Positions 1 through 5,599 of a stretch of DNA of 6,008 nt are shown piece after piece. The position numbers and the translations under genes are program-made. Location: positions 1 to 6,008 of the forward strand of contig URQJ01000121.1 of the NCBI GenBank assembly GCA_900549945.1. The letters are read 5' to 3'. This stretch comes from an uncultured Oscillospiraceae bacterium. GTDB taxonomy: Bacteria; Bacillota; Clostridia; Oscillospirales; Acutalibacteraceae. The notes under the pieces are model-generated. The model made no database searches, had not been told where the DNA came from, and saw only the letters and a list, made by a program, of their open reading frames with translations. The stretch's first letter is position 1; each line of letters begins with the position of its first letter.

Positions 1-365
1 AACTTGCGGGGGGGGGTCGGGGCGAAAATATCCTTGCTGTAATCGAAATCCGAGTGGTCGATCCCCAGCTGTCCGAGGATCGTGGCGCAGAGGTCGATCT
101 GCGAAGCGTAGGTATCGACCACACGCGGTGCAGCAACGGCACCGCCCAGCCAGATCATCGGGATACGGTGGCGCAGCGGCTCGTTATAGGAGAGGCTCCG
201 CGGCCACGGATAGCCGTGGTCGGCGACCAGCACCAGAAGCAGGTTGTCCCATGCCGGCGAAGCCTTCAGTTTGTCGACCATACGGCCGACGCACTCGTCG
301 GAAAAGGCGAAGGCGTTGAGTTCCTTGTCATCGAACTTCGAGAACGGCACGTCGAACGGCGCGCA
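1..365 (-). other. C-terminal fragment of an LTA-synthase-like sulfatase (alkaline phosphatase superfamily), Bacteroidales-like
   Basis: This is the left part of the frame starting at 929, from about residue 189 onward. It reads PFDVPFSKFDDKELNAFAFS, then DECVGRMVDKLKASPAWDN, then LLLVLVADHGYPWP, LRHRIPMIWLGG and TYASQIDLCATILGQLGIDH. The Asp-His pair of VADHG and the His of LRHRIP are the C-terminal metal-binding positions of LtaS-type sulfatases and phosphoglycerol transferases. The run AFAFSDECVGR...SPAWDN and the ending ILGQLGIDHSDFDYSKDIF strongly recall envelope sulfatases of Bacteroidales such as Alistipes or Bacteroides. That taxonomic call is from memory, not a search. The normal ~400-residue upstream part (membrane helices, nucleophile Thr) is absent and is replaced by an unrelated sequence. 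The end is cut by the window edge, just after a nine-G run at 8-16 on the plus strand. Confidence 0.75.
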
Positions 366-929
366 GCCCGGCGCTGTTTCAAACACCGCCGGACACGGCA
401 GCACCGCAGGCTCAGCCTCCAGCACTGCCGTGAGGCTGCGCAGCGCTTCCGGCTGCCCCGATGCGGCCCACGCGAGCTGCACGCGCATGTGCCGCCACGC
501 CATACCCGGGTGCGCCTCGATCAGGCCGTAATGTGCGAGCAGCACCGCTGCTTCCGCATTTTCCGACGCGCCGCGCACCCACACGGCGCCGCGGCTTTCA
601 TAGCGCGAGACCGCCTCGCCGTTGATCCGCACGGTGCAGTCAACTCTCATGGAAAGCGGGTTCTCGGCCTCGGCCTGCTCGCGCAGCACCCGGCTGCGCT
701 CCCCCCGCATCCGCTCGAGCCTCGCCTGCCATTTTTCGCGGTACGCCTCAAATTCCGCCTCCGGCACGGCCGCAAACAGATCGAGCACCATGCCCTGCGC
801 ACAGCCGTACACGGCGGGCAGATACCAGTCCGCGCCGTACCAGTGCATCTGCCGCGGCTGGATTTCGATCGGCATACACGGCCATTCCCGCCGCCCCTGC
901 GCCAGTCTTTCGCTGTAAAGAACCTCCAT
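1..929 (-). CDS. Partial, probably chimeric ORF: hypothetical N-terminal part joined in frame to a sulfatase C-terminal fragment
   Basis: The frame starts at ATG 929-927 and stays open to the left edge (309 full codons, no stop). An AAGG at 941-938, inside a GGAAAGGAAGG stretch, lies 8 bases before the ATG and supports this start. Residues 1 to about 188 begin MEVLYSERLAQGRREW and include the Trp-rich stretch MHWYGADWYLPAVYGCAQGM near 28-47. A charged helical segment follows near 59-85, then HYGLIEAHPGMAWRHMR. I recognise no enzyme motif, signal peptide or membrane segment there; I have only a vague impression of a Clostridia hypothetical family. From about residue 190 the sequence changes abruptly into the end of an alkaline-phosphatase-superfamily sulfatase (separate entry). 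It lacks the membrane helices and the N-terminal catalytic Thr/Ser and metal site of such enzymes, so as written it could not be an active sulfatase. A natural fusion is possible, but an assembly join near 351-371 is more likely. The gene lies 39 bases beyond a terminator and so is probably transcribed separately from the activase operon. Confidence 0.7.
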   Translation of the reverse strand, partial: MEVLYSERLAQGRREWPCMPIEIQPRQMHWYGADWYLPAVYGCAQGMVLDLFAAVPEAEFEAYREKWQARLERMRGERSRVLREQAEAENPLSMRVDCTVRINGEAVSRYESRGAVWVRGASENAEAAVLLAHYGLIEAHPGMAWRHMRVQLAWAASGQPEALRSLTAVLEAEPAVLPCPAVFETAPGCAPFDVPFSKFDDKELNAFAFSDECVGRMVDKLKASPAWDNLLLVLVADHGYPWPRSLSYNEPLRHRIPMIWLGGAVAAPRVVDTYASQIDLCATILGQLGIDHSDFDYSKDIFAPTPPRK

Positions 930-967
930 CTTCTGCGCCTTCCTTTCCGTTCGGGCATCCTATCCCT

Positions 968-998
968 GCAAAAAACGCGCGCCAAAGGCACGCGTTTG
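968..998 (-). terminator. Intrinsic terminator of the activase operon
   Basis: Read on the minus strand, the arm AACGCGTGCC (996-987) pairs with GGCGCGCGTT (983-974) across a TTT loop. This gives ten pairs with one G-T wobble, and one more A-T pair can be added at 997/973. A run of six Ts (975-970) follows. The hairpin starts only 4 bases after the stop codon of the HGD-D-like gene, as expected for the end of that transcript. In the other direction the T run is broken (TTTGGTTTTATT), so it should act mainly on the minus strand. Confidence 0.9.
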
Positions 999-1001
999 GT
1001 T

Positions 1002-2273
1002 TTATTCTGCGCTCTCCATGTTTTCCTTCGCCACGGCGAGCATCAGCTTGATGCGGTTTTCCTGATTGACCTTCGTCGCGCCCGGGTCGTAATCGATCGG
1101 GACGATATTCGACCGCGGGTACAGGTTCTTCAGATTGCGGATCATGCCCTTGCCGACGATATGGTTCGGCAGGCAGCCGAACGGCTGGGCGCAGATGATG
1201 TTCGGGTAGCCGCTCTCGATCAGTTCCATCATTTCAGCGGTCAGCAGCCAGCCCTCGCCCATCTTGCAGCCGTAGCCGATCACGCCGTCGATCAGCTTTT
1301 TCAGGTGCATGTAGGCCGAGGGCACCGTGAAGCGGTTTGAGATTGTATTCGCATGCTCGACCGCGTGGATCACGTGCTTTTCGATGCCGGTAAGATAATC
1401 GAACATGATCTTGACGACCTTGTATTTCGCGTGGCTGCCGCCGTACAGCTTGATGTCCTCCATGCGGTTGTCCACCTTGAAGAGCATGAAGCCGATCACG
1501 CCCGGCACCATCGTCTCGCAGCCCTGCGAGAACAGGAACTCCTCGAGATCGTTGTTGCCGATCGGCGAATACTTGACGTAGATCTCGCCGACAACGCCGA
1601 CGCGCACCTTCTTCTCTCCGGTCACGGGCAGCCGGGCGAAATCGGCGGCGATCTGCGGCAGATAGCGCTCCATTTCCTTTGCGGTGTAGCCCTTATCCTC
1701 CGCGAACATCGCGGTCAGTCTTTCGGTCCAGCCGTCGACCAGTGCGCGGCTCGCGCCGGCCTCCTGCTCATAGGGACGCGTCTGGTTGTGCATCAGCATC
1801 AGAAGGTCGCCGTAAGCCAGCACCGCGAGCGCCTTGCGGATCATCGGCAGCGTCAGCTTAAAGCCGCTGTTCTTTTCGAGGCCCGAGAGGTTCAGCGAAA
1901 TGACCGGGATATGCGAGAGGCCGTCCTTTTCGAGCGCCTTGCGCAGCAGATGGATGTAGTTTGAGGCGCGGCAGCCGCCGCCCGTCTGGGTGATGATCAG
2001 CGCCGTCTTGTTCAGGTCGTACTTCCCGCTGTGCAGCGCGTCCATCATCTGGCCGATCGTCAGAAGCGCCGGGTAGCAGGTATCGTTGTGCACATATTTG
2101 AGTCCCTCGTCCACGATCTGGCGGCCGCGCGTCTGCAGGATCTCCACATTGTAGCCGTAGGCCTTAAAGAGGTTTTCAAACAGCTTGAAGTGGATCGGCA
2201 GCATATTCGGCGCAAGGATCGTGTAATCCTTCTTCATTTCCTTCGTGAATTCCACGCGTTTTGCAGCGTCCAT
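1002..2273 (-). CDS. 2-hydroxyacyl-CoA dehydratase-like iron-sulfur protein (HGD-D / COG3581-like), companion of the activase
   Basis: The product has 423 residues, is soluble, and shows no signal peptide. It matches the dehydratase-like C-terminal portion of large Clostridia CoA-activase proteins. Landmarks are FTKEMKKDYTILAPNMLPIH (9-28), KYVHNDTCYPAL (59-70), ITQTGGGCRASNYIHLLRKA (94-113), VISLNLSGLEKNSGFKLTLP (124-143), VGVVGEIYVKYSPIGNNDLE (225-244), GYGCKMGEGW (333-342) and CAQPFGCLPNHIVGKG (361-376). Cys66, Cys101, Cys336, Cys361 and Cys367 sit in the conserved motifs and are candidate iron-sulfur ligands. By family analogy it would take ATP-driven low-potential electrons from the activase and act on a substrate I cannot name. 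The start at 2273 is chosen because the VEFTKEM segment before the next ATG (2237) is conserved in fused relatives as I recall them. However, no ribosome binding site lies at normal distance; the nearest good one is at 2315-2305. In-frame codons upstream of 2273 read as low-complexity Arg/Ser/Cys-rich sequence and are not real. The gene lies 91 bases after the activase gene and ends in a strong terminator. Confidence 0.9.
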   Translation of the reverse strand: MDAAKRVEFTKEMKKDYTILAPNMLPIHFKLFENLFKAYGYNVEILQTRGRQIVDEGLKYVHNDTCYPALLTIGQMMDALHSGKYDLNKTALIITQTGGGCRASNYIHLLRKALEKDGLSHIPVISLNLSGLEKNSGFKLTLPMIRKALAVLAYGDLLMLMHNQTRPYEQEAGASRALVDGWTERLTAMFAEDKGYTAKEMERYLPQIAADFARLPVTGEKKVRVGVVGEIYVKYSPIGNNDLEEFLFSQGCETMVPGVIGFMLFKVDNRMEDIKLYGGSHAKYKVVKIMFDYLTGIEKHVIHAVEHANTISNRFTVPSAYMHLKKLIDGVIGYGCKMGEGWLLTAEMMELIESGYPNIICAQPFGCLPNHIVGKGMIRNLKNLYPRSNIVPIDYDPGATKVNQENRIKLMLAVAKENMESAE

Positions 2274-2304
2274 ATTGATAACCGCGGCTTTCGCACAGCA
2301 AAAG

Positions 2305-2315
2305 CCTATCCTTTC
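2305..2315 (-). promoter_or_regulatory. Displaced ribosome binding site of the HGD-D-like gene
   Basis: GAAAGGATAGG on the minus strand closely matches the GAAAGGA-type sites before the other three genes of the window. In those, AAAGGA ends 10-12 bases before the ATG. Here it ends 35 bases before the ATG at 2273, and no in-frame start codon lies at the expected distance. The site could serve a short leader frame (GTG at 2296), or be brought near the ATG by RNA folding. A small sequence error is a third possibility. Confidence 0.45.
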
Positions 2316-2329
2316 TTTGGGAATCCGGG

Positions 2330-2364
2330 GCCGGGCGCCGCGCGGGGCTTTTCCCGCGCCCGGC
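2330..2364 (-). promoter_or_regulatory. GC-rich intercistronic hairpin after the activase stop codon
   Basis: GCCGGGCGC (minus strand, 2364-2356) pairs perfectly with GCGCCCGGC (2338-2330), beginning at the base right after the TAA at 2367-2365. An alternative fold has an outer stem 2364-2359/2335-2330 and an inner CCCGCG/CGCGGG stem (2358-2353/2346-2341), giving 12 pairs with a bulge. No T run follows, so it is not a standard intrinsic terminator. A 3'-end stabiliser or partial attenuator that sets the ratio of activase to dehydratase-like protein is a plausible role (inference). Confidence 0.6.
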
Positions 2365-5307
2365 TTACAGCAGGTCGAGTGCGGCGAACAAGCTGCGCAG
2401 GCGGATGCGCACCGCGCCGAGGTTCGTGATTTCGTCGATCTTGAGCTGGGTGTAGATCCTGCCGCCGTCGTGCAGGATCGAGCGCACCTCGTCGGTCGTG
2501 ATCGCATCGACGCCGCAGCCGAACGAAACGAGCTGGATCAGGTTCACGCGCCTGTCGTTTTGATCGACGACGTATTTTGCCGCTGCGTACAGCCGGGAGT
2601 GGTACGTCCACTGGTTGAGCACGCCGGTCGGGAACTTCTCGACCTTCGCGGAAACGGCGTCCTCGGTGACGACGACCGCGCCGCAGTCGCAGATCAGGCC
2701 GTCGATGCCGTGGTTGATTTCGGGGTCGATGTGGTACGGCCGCCCCGCCAGCACGATAACCGGCTTGTTCTGCTCGCCGGCGAGCTTCAAGAACTTGTCG
2801 CCGATCGCGCGGCAGGCGCGCATGTAGAGGTCATATTCGGCGTAGGCGGCGTCCGCGGCCTTCTTCACATCCTGCTTTGTGAAATCGCCCTTCAGGCGGC
2901 GGCGCAGGATCTCGTACATCTTGCCCGGGAAATCGCGGCGGCGGTGCAGGCCCACGTAGTCGCCGATGAAAACGGTTTCCTTCAGCTTCGGGATATTCGA
3001 GGAAATGACCTCCGGGTAATAGGCGACAACCGGACAGTTGTAGTGGTTGTCGCCTAGGCCCTCGTCGAAGTTATACGACATGCAGGGGTAGAAGATCGCG
3101 TCCACGCCGCTGTCGAGCAGCGCCTCGACATGGCCGTGCATCAGCTTGGCCGGGAAGCACGCCGTGTCGGACGGGATTGTGTGCTGGCCCTTGAGGTACA
3201 GCGCGCGGTTCGAAGCCGGCGAGGTCATCACGTCGTAGCCGAGCGATGTGAAGAACTTGTGCCAAAACGGCAGCAGCTCGTACATGTTGAGGCCCATCGG
3301 GATGCCGATGACAGGCTTGCCCGTGTCCTTGTATGTATAGCGAGCCAGAAGCCTGCGCTTTTCTTCGAACATATTGTATTTCGTCTCAGTGGACTTCACG
3401 CCCGTGACCGGCTTTTCGCAGCGGTTGCCGCTGATGAACTTCCGGCCGCCCGAGAAAGTGTTGACGGTCAGCTTGCAGTTGTTCGAGCAGCCGTGGCACG
3501 TAATCGCCTTGACGCTGTGCGTGAACTCGTCGAGCGCCTCGGCTGAAAGCAGCGTGGACGTCGGCAGCTCGCCGCCCTTTGCGAGCGTCTTTTCGCGCGC
3601 GTACAGCGCCGCGCCGTAGGCGCCCATCAGGCCGGCGATCGTCGGGCGCACAACATCGCGTCCGATTTCCTGCTCGAAGGCGCGGAGCACCGCGTCGTTC
3701 AGGAATGTGCCGCCCTGCACGACGATCTCTTTGCCGATGGCCGAGGAATCGACCGCGCGGATCACCTTGTACAGCGCGTTTTTGACGACGCTGATCGAGA
3801 GGCCGGCGGAGATGCTTTCGACGGTCGCGCCGTCCTTCTGCGCCTGCTTGACCGAGGAATTCATGAACACCGTGCAGCGCGAGCCGAGGTCAACCGGGCG
3901 GTCGGCGAACAGGCCGAGCTTTGCGAACTCCTCGATCGAATAGCCGAGCGCGCCGGCAAAGGTCTGCAGGAAAGAGCCGCAACCCGAGGAACAGGCCTCG
4001 TTGAGGAAAATATCGTCGATCACGCCGCTGCCGATCTTAAAGCACTTGATGTCCTGCCCGCCGATGTCGATGATGAAATCGACCTTCGGGTTGAACGCGC
4101 GCGCCGCGTAGAAATGCGCCATCGTCTCGACGATGCCGTAATCGACGGAAAACGCGTTTTTGATGATGTCCTCGCCGTAGCCCGTAGCCGCGGCGGCGCA
4201 GATCTTCGCCGTCGGAAAGCGGCTGTAAACCTCCTGCAAAAATTCGCGGATCAGCGGGACCGGGTTGCCGCTGTTCGGCATGTAGCGCGTGCACACGACA
4301 CCGCCGTCCATATCCGTAACGACCGCCTTGACCGTCGTAGAGCCGGCGTCGATGCCGATAAAGACCGGCTCGCCGTTGCAGATGCCGTCGCGGATCGTGA
4401 CGCCCGCCTTGTTGTGGCGCTCGAGAAACGCGCCGTATTCCGCCTGATCCTTAAAGAGCGGCGGACAGGCGCGGTACTCCTCCTTCGCCGTGTAGTGGGC
4501 GATGCTGTTGATCAGCGTTTTGAGCGGCACGGCCGCGCCGTCCGCCGCAAACGCCGCGCCGAGCGCGACGAAATAGAGCGAATTTTCCGGACAGATGCCG
4601 GTGATGCCGAGCGTGTCGTCAAACGCGGCGCGCAACTCGGAGAGGAAGGTCATCGGGCCGCCGAGGTAGACGACCTTGCCCGCAATCTCGCGGCCCTGCG
4701 CAAGACCCGCGACCGTCTGGTTCACGACGGCGTACAGGATGCTCGCGGCAACGTCCTTCTTGAGCGCGCCCTGATTCAAAAGCGGCTGGATGTCGCTCTT
4801 TGCGAAAACGCCGCAGCGCGAGGCGATCGTGTAGATCTTCTCGTGCTCCTTCGCGAGCGCGTTGAGCTCGTCCGGCGTGATGTTCAAAAGCGTCGCCATC
4901 TGGTCGATAAACGCGCCGGTACCGCCGGCGCAGGAGCCGTTCATGCGCACCTCGAGGCCGGCGGTGTTGCTGCCGTCCGTCAAAAAGAGGATTTTCGCGT
5001 CCTCGCCGCCGAGCTCGATAACCGCGTCCGTGCCCGGCACGAGCCGGTTCACCGCAATGCGCGTGGCGTAAACCTCCTGCACAAACTGGATGCCGCTGCG
5101 CTCCGCAAGGCCCATGCCCGCGGAGCCCGAAATGCTCAGCAGCACCTTTCCATCCGGAAATTCGGCCTCCACCTCGCGGAGCATTTCGACAGATTTCTCC
5201 ACGATGCGCGAGAGGTGGCGCTCATATTTGGAAAATAAAATCTCATTCTGGTCGTTCAAAACGACGCATTTCAGCGTCGTCGAGCCGACGTCCAGTCCGA
5301 CTCTCAT
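2365..5307 (-). CDS. Double-domain 2-hydroxyacyl-CoA dehydratase activase (BcrA/BadF/HgdC type) fused to a DUF2229/COG3580-like domain
   Basis: The product has 980 residues and is cytoplasmic. Domain 1 (about 1-255) is an ASKHA ATPase: phosphate loop GLDVGSTT (4-11), ELGGEDAKI (98-106), NGSCAGGTGAF (123-133), SRCGVFAKSDIQ (163-174) and YLGGPMTFL (214-222). Domain 2 (about 316-570) repeats this: GIDAGSTTVK (318-327), IDIGGQDIK (413-421), NEACSSGCGSF (436-446), SRCTVFMNSS (476-485) and VQGGTFLND (530-538). HgdC-type activases are homodimers sharing one [4Fe-4S] cluster through two Cys per subunit. Here Cys126/Cys165 and Cys439/Cys478 occupy the matching positions, so the tandem domains probably form an internal pseudo-dimer. 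A Cys motif follows (Cys604, 607, 611, 630), then a DUF2229-like region (about 664-970) with SDTACFPAK, FYPCMSYN, LAGRPYHIDPEINHG and SFGCGVDAITTDE. The start has a good GGAAAGGATGG site. Expected role: ATP-driven electron donation to the dehydratase-like partner encoded next. The substrate is unknown, and I assign no gene symbol because hgdC and bcrA name single-domain proteins. Confidence 0.93.
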   Translation of the reverse strand: MRVGLDVGSTTLKCVVLNDQNEILFSKYERHLSRIVEKSVEMLREVEAEFPDGKVLLSISGSAGMGLAERSGIQFVQEVYATRIAVNRLVPGTDAVIELGGEDAKILFLTDGSNTAGLEVRMNGSCAGGTGAFIDQMATLLNITPDELNALAKEHEKIYTIASRCGVFAKSDIQPLLNQGALKKDVAASILYAVVNQTVAGLAQGREIAGKVVYLGGPMTFLSELRAAFDDTLGITGICPENSLYFVALGAAFAADGAAVPLKTLINSIAHYTAKEEYRACPPLFKDQAEYGAFLERHNKAGVTIRDGICNGEPVFIGIDAGSTTVKAVVTDMDGGVVCTRYMPNSGNPVPLIREFLQEVYSRFPTAKICAAAATGYGEDIIKNAFSVDYGIVETMAHFYAARAFNPKVDFIIDIGGQDIKCFKIGSGVIDDIFLNEACSSGCGSFLQTFAGALGYSIEEFAKLGLFADRPVDLGSRCTVFMNSSVKQAQKDGATVESISAGLSISVVKNALYKVIRAVDSSAIGKEIVVQGGTFLNDAVLRAFEQEIGRDVVRPTIAGLMGAYGAALYAREKTLAKGGELPTSTLLSAEALDEFTHSVKAITCHGCSNNCKLTVNTFSGGRKFISGNRCEKPVTGVKSTETKYNMFEEKRRLLARYTYKDTGKPVIGIPMGLNMYELLPFWHKFFTSLGYDVMTSPASNRALYLKGQHTIPSDTACFPAKLMHGHVEALLDSGVDAIFYPCMSYNFDEGLGDNHYNCPVVAYYPEVISSNIPKLKETVFIGDYVGLHRRRDFPGKMYEILRRRLKGDFTKQDVKKAADAAYAEYDLYMRACRAIGDKFLKLAGEQNKPVIVLAGRPYHIDPEINHGIDGLICDCGAVVVTEDAVSAKVEKFPTGVLNQWTYHSRLYAAAKYVVDQNDRRVNLIQLVSFGCGVDAITTDEVRSILHDGGRIYTQLKIDEITNLGAVRIRLRSLFAALDLL

Positions 5308-5314
5308 GCGTAAC

Positions 5315-5325
5315 CCATCCTTTCC
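5315..5325 (-). promoter_or_regulatory. Ribosome binding site of the activase gene
   Basis: GGAAAGGATGG on the minus strand; its AAAGGA core ends 10 bases before ATG 5307-5305, fixing the start that gives MRVGLDVGSTT. The site lies one base from the foot of a GC-rich hairpin at 5327-5346. Confidence 0.8.
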
Positions 5326-5326
5326 A

Positions 5327-5346
5327 CGGCGCCTTTCTGCGCGCCG
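5327..5346 (-). promoter_or_regulatory. Leader hairpin next to the activase ribosome binding site
   Basis: CGGCGC (5346-5341) pairs with GCGCCG (5332-5327) around an 8-base loop in the minus-strand leader, ending one base before the ribosome binding site. It could help keep that site open or take part in regulation; I recognise no known riboswitch. Confidence 0.4.
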
Positions 5347-5376
5347 CTGCGGAATCTTCGTTTCTCCTTTTCGCGC

Positions 5377-5400
5377 GCCGCGCAGGCAAAGCGCCGCGGC
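5377..5400 (-). promoter_or_regulatory. Second GC-rich hairpin in the activase leader
   Basis: GCCGCG (minus strand, 5400-5395) pairs with CGCGGC (5382-5377) around a 12-base loop that offers further short GC pairings. It is not followed by a T run, so it is not an obvious attenuator by itself. It lies about 22 bases into the predicted transcript. Confidence 0.35.
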
Positions 5401-5428
5401 ACACTGTTTTCATCTGAACATTTATATT

Positions 5429-5457
5429 ATCATAACACACCCGGCAGAACAATTCAA
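5429..5457 (-). promoter_or_regulatory. Predicted sigma-A-type promoter of the activase operon
   Basis: On the minus strand TTGAAT (5457-5452, four of six matches to TTGACA) and TATGAT (5434-5429, five of six to TATAAT) are separated by exactly 17 bases. They sit in an AT-rich island inside an otherwise GC-rich region. Transcription would begin near 5422, giving a leader of about 115 bases before the activase start. Confidence 0.65.
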
Positions 5458-5542
5458 TACGAGCGCTCCTGCGGAAAATGTAAAAAATTCTGGGGCTTCT
5501 GCGTTTATTTTCCGCGCAAAACGGCGGAATCGGTTTATCATG

Positions 5543-5566
5543 GCGGCGTATACCGCCGCATATATT
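5543..5566 (+). promoter_or_regulatory. Inverted repeat and possible -10 box upstream of the plus-strand ATPase gene
   Basis: GCGGCG (5543-5548) and CGCCGC (5554-5559) form a 6-base inverted repeat around TATAC. It is followed at once by TATATT (5561-5566), a possible -10 box about 34 bases before the ATG. No convincing -35 box lies at 16-18 bases, so the promoter is weakly supported. If it is real, the repeat occupies the spacer and could be an operator. Confidence 0.25.
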
Positions 5567-5579
5567 GTTTTGAATACGC

Positions 5580-5587
5580 AGAAAGGA
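5580..5587 (+). promoter_or_regulatory. Ribosome binding site of the plus-strand ATPase gene
   Basis: AGAAAGGA ends 12 bases before ATG 5600-5602. It is the same site type as before the other genes in the window and supports the chosen start. Confidence 0.7.
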
Positions 5588-5599
5588 CGGTTCCGAACC

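Noticed and set aside
647..991. A 114-codon minus-strand frame starting inside the terminator
   Set aside because: It overlaps the frame starting at 929 in another register and is mostly Arg and Cys. The ATG at 929 has the better ribosome binding site and a protein-like composition.
54..1340. A 428-codon open frame on the plus strand
   Set aside because: It runs antisense across two minus-strand genes, the terminator and the suspected chimera join. Its product is rich in Arg, His and Leu without any domain, and no ribosome binding site supports the start. It is a GC-rich shadow frame.
2274..2507. A 78-codon N-terminal extension of the HGD-D-like protein (ATG at 2507)
   Set aside because: The extension overlaps the activase C-terminus out of frame and reads as Arg/Ser/Cys-rich low-complexity sequence. 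The conserved protein starts only around 2273.
2245..3057. A 270-codon plus-strand frame across the gap between the two operon genes
   Set aside because: It is antisense to both well-supported genes and has no recognisable domain or start signal.
4114..5238. A 374-codon open frame on the plus strand
   Set aside because: It lies entirely antisense to the activase gene, whose motifs are unmistakable. The product is dominated by Arg, Asp, Val and Ala, as expected from reverse-reading GC-rich codons.
5511..5528. TCCGC/GCGGA inverted repeat in the intergenic region as a terminator
   Set aside because: It has only five pairs and an eight-base loop, with no T run on either strand, and no gene ends here.
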